The notes under the pieces: model-generated
Told to the model about the DNA's origin: nothing
What the model saw: the letters and a program-made list of their open reading frames with translations, nothing else
Databases searched by the model: none
Position numbers and translations under genes: made by a program
Part shown: positions 53,518-63,478 of the stretch, in pieces
How positions within the stretch are numbered: the first letter of the stretch is position 1
How the letters are laid out: each line of letters starts with the position of its first letter
DNA from: Burkholderiaceae bacterium
GTDB taxonomy: Bacteria; Pseudomonadota; Gammaproteobacteria; Burkholderiales; Burkholderiaceae_D
Direction: 5' to 3'
NCBI GenBank assembly: GCA_018882935.1
Contig: VERA01000002.1
Span: 23,084 to 87,083, forward strand
DNA: 64,000 nucleotides

Positions 53518-55715
53518 CAGGGAGCGCTCCTTTGCTCGTTTTTCTTGATGGTAGCTGTTGCAGCATTTGCCGCGGGCGCGGCGACCGGCTTACTCGCCTC
53601 AGTACTCTTTGGCTCTGACCGCACCGCCTCCGCTTTCGCAGGATCTGGTTTGGCAGCAGGGGGCTTCTTTTCTTCCGGCTTGCCGGGTTCTACTTTTTGC
53701 GGCTCGGGCTTGCCAGCCTCCGGTTTCTTGGCTTCAGCCTTGCTCGCCTCCGGCTTATTGGTGTCAGGCTTATTGGTGTCAGGCTTTTTTGCATCGGGCT
53801 TGGTGGCATCAGTGCGGTTCTGCGACTCTGCCGGCGCAACCTCGACCTTGGCCACAGGCTCATCGGGGCGCTTACCCAAAAGATAGTAATCGATCGCAAG
53901 TCGCGCTATCGGCGCCGCCGCAGCAGCACCAAAGCCGGCGTTCTCGACGATGACGGCGAGGGCGATTCTCGGCTTGTCAGCTGGCGCGAAGGCGACGTAG
54001 AGCGAATGATCACGCAGCCGCTCTGCGATTTTGCTGGCATCGTATTTGACGGTTTTGCTCATCGCCGCTGCCTGCGCGGTACCGGTCTTTCCACCGGAGG
54101 TGTACGGCGCATTCGCGAATGATCGGGCCGAGGTACCTTCCTTGGTGACACCGATCATGGCGCTTTTGACGAACTCGATATTTTCCTGCCGAAGCGGGAT
54201 GCGATAACTTTCTTTAGGTACCGTTAACTTGCGCGCCTTGGAGTTGGGGTCTTCGATGGATTTCACCAGGTGCGGCTTCATCACCACACCGTTATTCGCC
54301 AGATTGGATACTGCGTGAGCGAGCTGTATGGGTGTAAACGAGTTATAGCCCTGACCGATACCAACCGAGATAGTCTCGCCGGCGTACCACTTTTGCAGCT
54401 CCGGGCGCTTGAAGGTTTTGCGCTTCCAGTCTTGTGAGGGCAACACACCGCGTCGCTCGTTTTCTAAATCTATGCCAGTCAGCTGACCAAAGCCGAACGG
54501 CTTCATGAAATCATGAATCGCGTCGATGCCTAAATCATTCGCCAACACGTAATAGAAGGTATTACATGATTGAACAATCGATTTGTACATGTCGACCCGA
54601 CCATGTCCGCCTTCTTTGTCATCGCGAAACCGGTTATTCCCGAACCAGAAATAACCAGGATCAGAAATCGCCATCTCCGGGGTGCGCTTGCCGAGCTCGA
54701 GCGAGGCCAGTGCCATGTAGGGCTTGAACGTTGATCCCGGCGGGTAGGAACCAATCAGTGGTCTATTCAGCAGCGGCTTATCGAGCGAGGTATTGAGATC
54801 TTCCCAGCTCTTGGAATCAATGCCTTCCACAAACAAGTTTGGGTCGAAGGTGGGCATTGAGACATAGGCCAATACATCGCCGGTAGCCGGCTCAATCGCC
54901 ACCAAGGCGCCTCGTCGATCGCCAAATGCTTTTTCAATTATTTTCTGCAGCTCGATATCGACCGATAAAATTAGATTGTTACCTGGCGTTGGTGCGCTAC
55001 GCGACAAGGTGCGGTTAGCACGACCACCGGCAGACACCTCGATTTCATCGTAACCAGTAATACCGTGTAACTCGCGCTCGTAGCTTTTCTCAATGCCTTC
55101 CTTGCCGATGTACTCAGTACCCCGGTAGTTGGCTGCATCTTCACTTTCTTCGAGGCGCTCTGCTTCGCGCTTGTTGACGCGCCCGATGTAGCCAATCATG
55201 TGCGAAGCGGTTTGTCCCAACGGGTATTGGCGAAACAAACGCGCCTGGATATCAACACCCGGAAAGCGGTAGCGCTGCGCTGCGAAGCGCGCTACCTCTT
55301 CATCCGTGAGACGTGTGCGGATTGGCAAGCTCTCAAACGATTTGGATTCTTCCATCTGCCGACGGAAGCGTTTGCGGTCTTTCTGCTGAATATCAACAAT
55401 TTTTGCCAACTCATCAATCACCGTATCGAGCGGGCGATTGATTTTATCCGGCGTGATTTCCAGCGTATACGCAGAGTAGTTACGCGCCAAGATCACGCCA
55501 TTGCGATCAATGATCAGGCCGCGATTAGGAACCGCCGGCACGACCGATATTCGATTACTCTCAGCGCGCTCGTAATACTCGCTATGACGGATCGCTTGTA
55601 GCCAGATGAAACGCAGCATCAGCAAGCCAAAGCAGATCAGCACCACCAAGCCGGCCACCGACAGCCGCACTCGGAACAGCTGTATCTCGCGTTCGGTATC
55701 TTTGATTTCAGTCAC
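53517..55715 (-). CDS. mrdA: Penicillin-binding protein 2 with Lys-Pro-rich tail
   Basis: Transpeptidase of the elongasome. 732 residues: membrane anchor (VRLSVAGLVVLICFGLLMLRFIWL), dimerisation domain (NRGLIIDRNGVILARN), and the transpeptidase domain with STFK in PPGSTFKPYMAL, SCN in VQSCNTFYYVLA and KTG in GGKTGTAQ. E. coli PBP2 has about 633 residues; here residues 621-732 (53520-53855) form an extra Lys/Pro/Glu/Ala-rich repetitive tail (repeated KPD, KPE, TNKPD). It would lie in the periplasm and is probably disordered. It follows mreD by 40 bases. Confidence 0.95.
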   Translation of the reverse strand: MTEIKDTEREIQLFRVRLSVAGLVVLICFGLLMLRFIWLQAIRHSEYYERAESNRISVVPAVPNRGLIIDRNGVILARNYSAYTLEITPDKINRPLDTVIDELAKIVDIQQKDRKRFRRQMEESKSFESLPIRTRLTDEEVARFAAQRYRFPGVDIQARLFRQYPLGQTASHMIGYIGRVNKREAERLEESEDAANYRGTEYIGKEGIEKSYERELHGITGYDEIEVSAGGRANRTLSRSAPTPGNNLILSVDIELQKIIEKAFGDRRGALVAIEPATGDVLAYVSMPTFDPNLFVEGIDSKSWEDLNTSLDKPLLNRPLIGSYPPGSTFKPYMALASLELGKRTPEMAISDPGYFWFGNNRFRDDKEGGHGRVDMYKSIVQSCNTFYYVLANDLGIDAIHDFMKPFGFGQLTGIDLENERRGVLPSQDWKRKTFKRPELQKWYAGETISVGIGQGYNSFTPIQLAHAVSNLANNGVVMKPHLVKSIEDPNSKARKLTVPKESYRIPLRQENIEFVKSAMIGVTKEGTSARSFANAPYTSGGKTGTAQAAAMSKTVKYDASKIAERLRDHSLYVAFAPADKPRIALAVIVENAGFGAAAAAPIARLAIDYYLLGKRPDEPVAKVEVAPAESQNRTDATKPDAKKPDTNKPDTNKPEASKAEAKKPEAGKPEPQKVEPGKPEEKKPPAAKPDPAKAEAVRSEPKSTEASKPVAAPAANAATATIKKNEQRSAP

Positions 55716-55755
55716 GGCGCGGGCCTACGACTCACAGACATGACAGCCGGTCGCA

Positions 55756-56268
55756 TCAGATCGGTCGGGTATCGTCACGGTCAACCGCGCGACGCTGCGG
55801 CGCCAGCAGCAACCAGCACACAATCGGCCAGACCGCGGTCGAGACAAAACTCTGTATGAAGTAGCTCCAGCCTGGCGTTTTACCAGTAACCGCGAGCTGC
55901 ACCAGCACCTGCACCACTTGCATCACCAGCAGCAGCGGAAGCACATGAAGCGCTTGCACGGTTGATCGGAACCACAGCACACGCCGGTGGATGGTAATCG
56001 CAAAATAAGACAGCAAGGTGTAGGCCAAAGCATTTTCGCCCAGCAGCGATGCGCTGTGCACATCCATTACCAAGCCCATCAGGAAAGCGATACCAATGCC
56101 CACTTTGCGAGGCTGGTAGATACTCCAGAACACCAGCGTCAGCGCTACGAAATCAGGCACCCAGCTCCAGCCACCCCACGGGAACAGATTCAGAAAAAAT
56201 GCTGCCAGCAGGCTAAATGCAATGAACCCTGGGCTCACGGGCAACAGGATGTTCTCGCGGTCCATCAT
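55756..56268 (-). CDS. mreD: Rod-shape-determining protein MreD
   Basis: A 170-residue inner-membrane protein of the rod complex with about five hydrophobic segments (SPGFIAFSLLAAFFLNLFPW, WVPDFVALTLVFWSIYQP, VGIGIAFLMGLVMDVHSASLLGENALAYTLLSY, LHVLPLLLVMQVVQVLVQL, AVWPIVCWLLLAP). Its start overlaps the mreC stop (two adjacent Met codons near 56263-56268). The MreD family is recognised by WVPDFVALTLVFW and VMDVHSASLLGENAL. Confidence 0.94.
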   Translation of the reverse strand: MMDRENILLPVSPGFIAFSLLAAFFLNLFPWGGWSWVPDFVALTLVFWSIYQPRKVGIGIAFLMGLVMDVHSASLLGENALAYTLLSYFAITIHRRVLWFRSTVQALHVLPLLLVMQVVQVLVQLAVTGKTPGWSYFIQSFVSTAVWPIVCWLLLAPQRRAVDRDDTRPI

Positions 56269-57179
56269 CAGTCAGCACCCTCCTTGCGTGCGCGGCGCGG
56301 CCGGTCGGAATTGATATTTTCCGGCGGTGGTGGCGGTGGCATCGCCGCCGGATCACCAAGCAGTACCAATAGCTGCCGGTGGCGAGAGACACCCGCTGCG
56401 GGTTGACACAAGATGCGCGCGAAGGCATCGGGCGTCTTTGTGTCTACCGTCATCACAGTCGCTACCGCCAGCCCGGCCGGGTAGACACCGTCGATGCCTG
56501 AAGTGGTCAGCACATCGCCTGGCTGAATGTCGGCGTTGGACGCCATGAAGCGTAACTCCAGCTCACCGGTTTGCCCGCGACCATAGGCGACGCTGCGCAC
56601 GCCGCTGCGCAAGACCTGCACGGGAATCGCGTGCTCTTTGTCGGTAAGTAGCGTGATTTCAGAGGTGAAGGGGAATACACGCGTCACCTGCCCGATGACA
56701 CCGAGATCATCGATCACCGGATGCCCGGGCTTGATGCCATGTGAATCACCGCGATCGATGATGACTTTACGCGAGAAAGGATCACGCGCGTCGTACAAGA
56801 TCTCGCTCATGACCGTCTTGAGCTGGGTGCGCGCGGAAGCCTCCAGCAATTTACGCAAGTAGGCATTCTCGGCCTGTAGCTGACGGCTCTGCTGCAACTG
56901 CTGCGCGTTCAGCACCTGCTGCTCGCGCATCTGGCGGTTCTCGTCTTTTAGCGAGGCGAGCGAGGCAAAGTAGTCGGTGGTGGCGAAGAATGCGTCGCGC
57001 GGCAACATGGCGACCACTTGCACCGGGTACAAAGCGACGCCAACCGCTTGCCGGATTGCAGCGAGCGCCTTGAACCGAGAATCGGCCATCAACAAGCCGA
57101 CCGCAATCAGCGCGAACAGCAGCATCTTTGCGCGTGCCGACGCACCTTGCTTGAACAGTGGCGGTGGACTGTATTCCAT
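56268..57179 (-). CDS. mreC: Rod-shape-determining protein MreC
   Basis: A 303-residue periplasmic scaffold of the elongasome. A membrane anchor (AKMLLFALIAVGLLMAD), a coiled coil (ASLKDENRQMREQQVLNAQQLQQSRQLQAENAYLRKLL, about 75-112), then beta domains with ARDPFSRKVIIDRGDSHGIKPGHPVIDDLGVIGQVTRV and GDVLTTSGIDGVYPAGLAVATV. The Pro-rich end (AAMPPPPPPENINSDRPRRARKEG) is probably disordered. It begins 107 bases after mreB, with a strong hairpin between. Confidence 0.95.
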   Translation of the reverse strand: MEYSPPPLFKQGASARAKMLLFALIAVGLLMADSRFKALAAIRQAVGVALYPVQVVAMLPRDAFFATTDYFASLASLKDENRQMREQQVLNAQQLQQSRQLQAENAYLRKLLEASARTQLKTVMSEILYDARDPFSRKVIIDRGDSHGIKPGHPVIDDLGVIGQVTRVFPFTSEITLLTDKEHAIPVQVLRSGVRSVAYGRGQTGELELRFMASNADIQPGDVLTTSGIDGVYPAGLAVATVMTVDTKTPDAFARILCQPAAGVSRHRQLLVLLGDPAAMPPPPPPENINSDRPRRARKEGAD

Positions 57180-57245
57180 TAAACGCGAATGACGAGGAAA
57201 TCAGCGCCCAACCGATGCAAGAGCGCCGAGGCTGACTCGGTTACT

Positions 57246-57284
57246 GAAGGGGGCCGCTGGGTGCTCACTCTGGCGCGGCCCTTC
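57246..57284 (-). promoter_or_regulatory. Hairpin between mreB and mreC
   Basis: On the minus strand GAAGGGCCGC pairs with GCGGCCCCCTTC, with two bulged C and a 17-base loop, starting two bases after the mreB stop. No T run follows, so it is not a classic terminator. It may stabilise mreB mRNA or reduce read-through, giving more MreB than MreC. Confidence 0.5.
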
Positions 57285-57286
57285 AC

Positions 57287-58681
<1,395 letters not shown>

Positions 58682-58984
58682 ATGTCCCTCTCCCTTTCTG
58701 ACATCGCGAGACTCGCGAAACTTGCGCAACTCGATCTCTCTGCTCAGCAGTCCGCCGATACGCTGGCAAAGCTGAACGACATTTTCGCCCTGGTCGAGCA
58801 AATGAAAGCCGTTGACACCAGCGGCGTCGAGCCACTGGCTCACCCAGTCGCTGCATGGCGCGATGATCTGGCGATGCGCCTACGCGATGACCGCGTCACC
58901 GAACCGAATCGCCGAGACGATTACCAGCAACCCGCGCCCAGCGTGCAAGATGGTTTGTATCTGGTGCCGAAAGTGATCGAATAA
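58682..58984 (+). CDS. gatC: Asp-tRNA(Asn)/Glu-tRNA(Gln) amidotransferase subunit C
   Basis: A 100-residue subunit that wraps around GatA and stabilises the GatCAB complex. It has [53 protein letters not shown] and ends in the typical [20 protein letters not shown]. First gene of gatCAB; presence of the complex implies that Asn-tRNA or Gln-tRNA, or both, are made by amidation. Confidence 0.95.
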   Translation: MSLSLSDIARLAKLAQLDLSAQQSADTLAKLNDIFALVEQMKAVDTSGVEPLAHPVAAWRDDLAMRLRDDRVTEPNRRDDYQQPAPSVQDGLYLVPKVIE

Positions 58985-59056
58985 GCCTTCTCAAAACTTT
59001 TCGGCCCGCCCCTTCGACCGCACCGATAACGCCAACACCGCGATCAAGAAATACGC

Positions 59057-60511
59057 ATGCAAACACTCAAGCAATTATCAACGCTGCTGAAAAGCAAACA
59101 GCTCTCTGCCACCGAGCTGGCACAGTCCTATCTCGACCGCATTGCCAACAGTGATCTGAATGCGTTCATCAGCGTGAATCCCGAGCAGACCTTGGCGCAA
59201 GCGAAACAGGCCGATGCCAGCATCGCAAGCGGCACTGCCAGCGCGCTGACCGGCATACCGATCGCGCACAAAGATATATTCGTGACCCGCAGCTGGCCCT
59301 CCACCGCCGGTTCAAAGATGCTCTCCGGCTACAACAGCCCATTTGATGCGAGTGTCGTAGAACAGTTCCGCACGGCAGGCATGGTGACGCTCGGAAAATT
59401 GAACTGTGATGAATTTGCCATGGGTTCATCGAATGAAAACTCATTCTTCGGCCCGGTCAAAAACCCGTGGGATAAGCAGGCCGTACCTGGCGGCTCGTCG
59501 GGTGGCTCGGCAGCAGCGGTCGCTGGCGGTCTGACACCTGCGGCAACCGGTACCGATACCGGCGGCTCGATTCGCCAACCTGCGGCACTGTGCGGTATTA
59601 CGGGCATCAAACCGACTTACGGGCGAGTGTCGCGCTACGGCATGATCGCGTTCGCATCATCGCTTGATCAGGGCGGGCCGATGGCCTGGACCGCTGAAGA
59701 TTGTGCGCTGCTGTTAAATGCTATGACAGCCTACGATCCACGCGATGCGACCTGCATAGAGAGCAATCCGGAAGATTTCACGCGCCATCTCGGCGATTCA
59801 CTCAAGGGCTTGAAAATCGGCATACCCAAAGAGTATTTTGGTGAGGGCTTGGCTGCGGATGTGCGCGCTGCGATTGAGGCCGCCTTGAGGGAATATGAAA
59901 AGCTCGGTGCAACACTGGTCGACATATCGCTGCCGAAAACATCGATGTCGATTCCTGCGTATTACGTGATTGCGCCCGCCGAGGCCTCATCGAATCTGAG
60001 TCGCTTTGATGGTGTGCGCTATGGCCATCGTGCAAAAGATTACGCCGATTTGAGCGATATGTATCGCAAGTCGCGCGCCGAGGGTTTTGGTGACGAGGTA
60101 AAACGGCGTATCTTGATCGGCGCGTATGTACTGTCGCATGGCTATTACGACGCCTACTATTTGCAAGCGCAAAAAATTCGGCGCCTGATTGCCAATGACT
60201 TTCAACAGGCGTTTCATTCGTGCGATGTGATCATGGGCCCGGTTGCACCTACCGTGGCTTGGGACTTGGGCGCGCGCGTGAATGACCCGGTGGCCAACTA
60301 TCTTGCCGATATTTACACGCTCTCAACCAGCCTGGCGGGCCTGCCGGGATTATCGATTCCTTGCGGTTTCGGCCAAGGCGAAAAAAATTCACAACGACCT
60401 GTCGGCGTGCAATTAATCGGCAACTATTTCACTGAAGCCAAATTGCTGAACGTGGCGCATCAGTTTCAGCTCGCCACCGATTGGCATACCCGCCGCCCCG
60501 CTGTCGAATAA
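59057..60511 (+). CDS. gatA: Asp-tRNA(Asn)/Glu-tRNA(Gln) amidotransferase subunit A
   Basis: Amidase that releases ammonia from glutamine for GatB. It encodes 484 residues: catalytic Lys in [21 protein letters not shown], the Gly/Ser-rich signature [15 protein letters not shown] with cis-Ser, and the Ser nucleophile in [16 protein letters not shown]. The length is typical. It lies 72 nt after gatC and 6 nt before gatB. Confidence 0.97.
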   Translation: MQTLKQLSTLLKSKQLSATELAQSYLDRIANSDLNAFISVNPEQTLAQAKQADASIASGTASALTGIPIAHKDIFVTRSWPSTAGSKMLSGYNSPFDASVVEQFRTAGMVTLGKLNCDEFAMGSSNENSFFGPVKNPWDKQAVPGGSSGGSAAAVAGGLTPAATGTDTGGSIRQPAALCGITGIKPTYGRVSRYGMIAFASSLDQGGPMAWTAEDCALLLNAMTAYDPRDATCIESNPEDFTRHLGDSLKGLKIGIPKEYFGEGLAADVRAAIEAALREYEKLGATLVDISLPKTSMSIPAYYVIAPAEASSNLSRFDGVRYGHRAKDYADLSDMYRKSRAEGFGDEVKRRILIGAYVLSHGYYDAYYLQAQKIRRLIANDFQQAFHSCDVIMGPVAPTVAWDLGARVNDPVANYLADIYTLSTSLAGLPGLSIPCGFGQGEKNSQRPVGVQLIGNYFTEAKLLNVAHQFQLATDWHTRRPAVE

Positions 60512-60517
60512 GGATTG

Positions 60518-61981
60518 ATGACTATGCAATGGGAAGTCGTAATCGGTCTTGAGACGCATACACAGCTCACGACCGAATCAAAAATTTTTAGTGGTGCTTC
60601 GACTGCGTTTGGCGCAGAGCCGAACACGCAGGCTTGCCCGGTAGATCTAGCTTTACCAGGTGTGCTACCGGTCTTGAACAAAGGCGCTGTCGAGCGTGCG
60701 ATTCAGTTCGGTCTGGCGATCGGCGCGCATATTGCACCGCGATCGATTTTTGCGCGCAAAAATTATTTTTATCCTGATCTGCCGAAGGGCTATCAGATTA
60801 GCCAATACGAAATCCCCGTGGTGCAGGGTGGCACGATCAGCTTCGTGCTTGAGAAAGACGGTAAGTCGGAAGTGAAAACCGTGCATCTGACCCGAGCTCA
60901 TCTGGAAGAAGATGCCGGCAAATCGCTGCACGAGGATTATCACGGCATGACCGGGATTGATCTTAATCGCGCCGGTACGCCGCTACTGGAAATTGTGACC
61001 GAGCCGGACATGCGCAGCGCGGCTGAAGCAGTTGCCTACGCCAAAGCACTGCATTCATTGGTGGTGTGGCTGGGTGTTTGCGACGGCAATATGCAGGAAG
61101 GCTCGTTCCGCTGTGATGCGAACGTTTCGGTGCGTCCGGTTGGACAAAAAGAATACGGCACCCGCTGCGAAATCAAAAACCTCAACTCATTCCGTTTTCT
61201 GGAAGAAGCCATTAACTACGAGGTGCGGCGTCAGATCGAGCTGATCGAAGACGGTGGCAAGGTGGTGCAAGAAACCCGCCTGTACGACCCGGATAAAAAA
61301 GAAACACGCTCGATGCGCAGCAAGGAAGATGCGATGGACTATCGCTACTTCCCCGATCCGGATTTACCGCCGCTGATGATCGCGCAAGAATGGATAGACC
61401 GTGTGAAGACATCGTTGCCTGAGCTGCCGGGCGCGATGCGCGAACGTTTCGTCAAAGACTATCAATTGCCCGAGTATGACGCGATGGTGCTGACGCAATC
61501 AAAGGCGATGGCGTCTTACTTCGAAGCCGTGGTTGCCGCTGCAGGCAAGGAGCAAGCCAAGCCGGCCGCGAACTGGTTGATGGGCGATGTATCGTCAACG
61601 CTCAACCGCGAGGGTATTGATATTGCTGCGTCACCGGTCAGCGCCGAACAGTTATCGCTACTGCTGAAGCGTATTGCCGATGGCACCATCTCGAACAAGA
61701 TTGCCAAAGAAGTCTTCAGTGCGATGTGGGAAGCGAAGTCATCCTCAGTTGCACTCGCTGATGAGATCATCGAGTCGAAAGGGCTTAAACAAATTTCCGA
61801 TAGCGGCGCGCTGGAGAAAATCGTCGATGAGGTGCTGGCGGCTAACGCAAAGTCAGTCGAGGAATACAAAGCAGGAAAAGAGAAAGCTTTTAACGCGCTG
61901 ATTGGTCAAGCGATGAAAGCGAGCAAGGGCAAGGCGAACCCTGCGCAGCTGACCGAGCTGTTGAAGCAAAAATTGGGATAA
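60518..61981 (+). CDS. gatB: Asp-tRNA(Asn)/Glu-tRNA(Gln) amidotransferase subunit B
   Basis: Kinase/transamidase subunit that activates the misacylated Asp or Glu and transfers ammonia. It encodes about 487 residues: [63 protein letters not shown] and [16 protein letters not shown], with the tRNA-binding tail domain ([16 protein letters not shown]) at the end. ATG 60518 and ATG 60524 are both possible; the AGGA site is better spaced for the second. Confidence 0.97.
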   Translation: MTMQWEVVIGLETHTQLTTESKIFSGASTAFGAEPNTQACPVDLALPGVLPVLNKGAVERAIQFGLAIGAHIAPRSIFARKNYFYPDLPKGYQISQYEIPVVQGGTISFVLEKDGKSEVKTVHLTRAHLEEDAGKSLHEDYHGMTGIDLNRAGTPLLEIVTEPDMRSAAEAVAYAKALHSLVVWLGVCDGNMQEGSFRCDANVSVRPVGQKEYGTRCEIKNLNSFRFLEEAINYEVRRQIELIEDGGKVVQETRLYDPDKKETRSMRSKEDAMDYRYFPDPDLPPLMIAQEWIDRVKTSLPELPGAMRERFVKDYQLPEYDAMVLTQSKAMASYFEAVVAAAGKEQAKPAANWLMGDVSSTLNREGIDIAASPVSAEQLSLLLKRIADGTISNKIAKEVFSAMWEAKSSSVALADEIIESKGLKQISDSGALEKIVDEVLAANAKSVEEYKAGKEKAFNALIGQAMKASKGKANPAQLTELLKQKLG

Positions 61982-62025
61982 CTGAGGGGGCCGATTCCCA
62001 ATGTTTAGCTTGTTACGCCACTCCA

Positions 62026-62346
62026 TCAAGGAGAAAAAATCTCTTGCATCGTTTCAAGCACAACACCGAGAGTTTTAGGCTGTATTTTTCCAAGACGATT
62101 GATGAGGCGAGTCTTATCAACCGTCCGAACCTGATCCAACAGAATCAATCCTTGTTTACCTGCATGCGTCAGCGCGATACGAAAAGGGGCAGGACGACTG
62201 CCCGTTGTCATCGGTGCAACAATCACAGTGCGAAGGTAATCATGCATCTCAGCAGGAGAGACGATGACACAAGGGCGGGATTTCTTTATCTCGCTACCGA
62301 CGGTTGGATCGAGGTTGACGAGCCAAATTTCTCCACGCTTTACCAT
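62026..62346 (-). CDS. mazF: MazF/PemK-type mRNA endonuclease toxin
   Basis: A 106-residue toxin that cuts single-stranded RNA at short motifs. From ATG 62346: MVKRGEIWLVNLDPTVGSEIKKSRPCVIVSP (the conserved Arg of the GEI..V.L..T.G.E..K.RP block), then TVIVAPMTTGSRP and LLDQVRTVDKTRL. It overlaps its antitoxin gene by seven bases. It is intact in length, so probably active; target motif unknown. The pair lies convergent to gatB. Confidence 0.93.
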   Translation of the reverse strand: MVKRGEIWLVNLDPTVGSEIKKSRPCVIVSPAEMHDYLRTVIVAPMTTGSRPAPFRIALTHAGKQGLILLDQVRTVDKTRLINRLGKIQPKTLGVVLETMQEIFSP

Positions 62347-62588
62347 TGCCAATCAGCGTCATCCGCATTGGGAAGTTCAGGCATGAGTAAAGCATCGTCA
62401 CCAGCTGCGGCCACGCGTTTGCTGGCTTCAGCCCAACCAGTGCGCGCATTTTTTTTGGGCGGGCTGATGACCAGCGTGCCGTCTCTGACGCTCACATCCG
62501 CCTGGTCCTCAAGCCCGACCTGATTCAGAATTACAGCGGGTATGATCACCCCCCTCGAATTTCCGATACGTCTAATCGCGATTTTCAT
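62340..62588 (-). CDS. mazE: MazE-type antitoxin (AbrB/SpoVT fold)
   Basis: An 82-residue antitoxin from ATG 62588, which has GAGG six bases upstream. The N-terminal swapped-hairpin DNA-binding domain is KIAIRRIGNSRGVIIPAVILNQVGLEDQADVSVRDGTLVISP. The C-terminal segment is acidic (GDDALLMPELPNADDADWQW) and would neutralise MazF. It probably autoregulates the pair through inverted half-sites just upstream. Confidence 0.93.
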   Translation of the reverse strand: MKIAIRRIGNSRGVIIPAVILNQVGLEDQADVSVRDGTLVISPPKKNARTGWAEASKRVAAAGDDALLMPELPNADDADWQW

Positions 62589-62608
62589 GAGCACCTCGCC
62601 AAAGGAAC

Positions 62609-62654
62609 AATGTTATTACGTATCGGTCGCGAGTGCAAATATTGTTATAACATT
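62609..62654 (-). promoter_or_regulatory. mazEF promoter with inverted operator half-sites
   Basis: AATGTTAT (62609-62616) and ATAACATT (62647-62654) form an 8-bp inverted repeat around a candidate minus-strand promoter: TTGCAC, 17 bases, TAACAT. The right half contains the palindrome TGTTATAACA (62643-62652), which overlaps the pyrE stop codon. It suits autoregulation by MazE. Confidence 0.5.
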
Positions 62655-63325
62655 GGCGCCTTATTAACGCCGTAACGCTCACGATACGCCGCCACCGCCG
62701 GCTTGAACCGCGCCAGCTCGGTGCTGGCACCGGGGCCGGACAGATAGGCAAACAAGTCGTTCAGGTTGGCGATGGGAATGACAGGCATGCCGTAGCTTTG
62801 CTCGACTTCCTGCACTGCTGATAGTTGTGACAGCGCGCCCTCGGCGCCGCTTTTCTCCATGCGGTCAAGTGCAATTAGCACTGCGCATGGCGTCGCGCCT
62901 TGGTCGCGAATCAACTGTACCGACTCGCGCACCGAAGTCCCCGCAGAAATGACGTCATCGATAATCACCACGCGGCCCTCGAGCTTGGCGCCCACAATCG
63001 TGCCACCTTCACCATGATCTTTCGCTTCTTTGCGGTTATAGGCGAACGGCACGTTGCGGCCTTTCGCCGCCAGCGCAACAGCGGTGGCCGAGGCTAGAGT
63101 AATTCCTTTATAGGCGGGGCCGAAAAGCATATCGAAACCGACACCCGAATCGATGAGCGTCTGCGCATAGAAGTCAGCCAGCTTACCCAGGCGCGCGCCA
63201 TCATTGAACAAGCCGGCGTTAAAGAAATAGGGTGAGTGGCGCCCCGCCTTGGTCACGAACTCGCCAAAGCGAAGCACACCGGCGCTGACGGAAAACTCGA
63301 TAAACTGCTGACGAAGCTGACTCAT
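62645..63325 (-). CDS. pyrE: Orotate phosphoribosyltransferase
   Basis: Makes orotidine 5'-monophosphate from orotate and PRPP in pyrimidine synthesis. It encodes 226 residues: FVTKAGRHSPYFFNAGLFNDG, FDMLFGPAYKGITLAS, FAYNRKEAKDHGEGG and the PRPP motif VVIIDDVISAGTSVRES. The length is typical of the proteobacterial enzyme. It diverges from the xth gene; the shared promoter gap contains direct repeats. Confidence 0.96.
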   Translation of the reverse strand: MSQLRQQFIEFSVSAGVLRFGEFVTKAGRHSPYFFNAGLFNDGARLGKLADFYAQTLIDSGVGFDMLFGPAYKGITLASATAVALAAKGRNVPFAYNRKEAKDHGEGGTIVGAKLEGRVVIIDDVISAGTSVRESVQLIRDQGATPCAVLIALDRMEKSGAEGALSQLSAVQEVEQSYGMPVIPIANLNDLFAYLSGPGASTELARFKPAVAAYRERYGVNKAPML

Positions 63326-63335
63326 AAATTTGCTC

Positions 63336-63398
63336 GATGAATTACGCTGATGAATTAAGCTGGTAGCTTAGGCCAATAAATTAAGCTGATAACTTAGG
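63336..63398. repeat. Direct repeats in the pyrE / xth promoter gap
   Basis: GATGAATTACGCT (63336-63348) and GATGAATTAAGCT (63349-63361) are adjacent 13-bp repeats. A 20-bp unit (63353-63372, AATTAAGCTGGTAGCTTAGG) recurs at 63379-63398 with two changes, period 26. The first copy contains the dyad AAGCT-GGT-AGCTT. Confidence 0.75.
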
Positions 63399-63478
63399 TT
63401 GATTATTGTAGCCTGCCCCATCACCCTGTCTGCCCTCGCGATTCTACGAAGTTAAGTATTTGATACAAAGTCGAACGA

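Noticed and set aside
62044..62523. 159-codon plus-strand frame opposite mazEF
   Set aside because: It is antisense to two clearly recognised genes and has no motif of its own.
62643..62652. TGTTATAACA read as a Zur-type metal operator
   Set aside because: It pairs with a matching half-site around the mazEF promoter, so an antitoxin operator explains it better.
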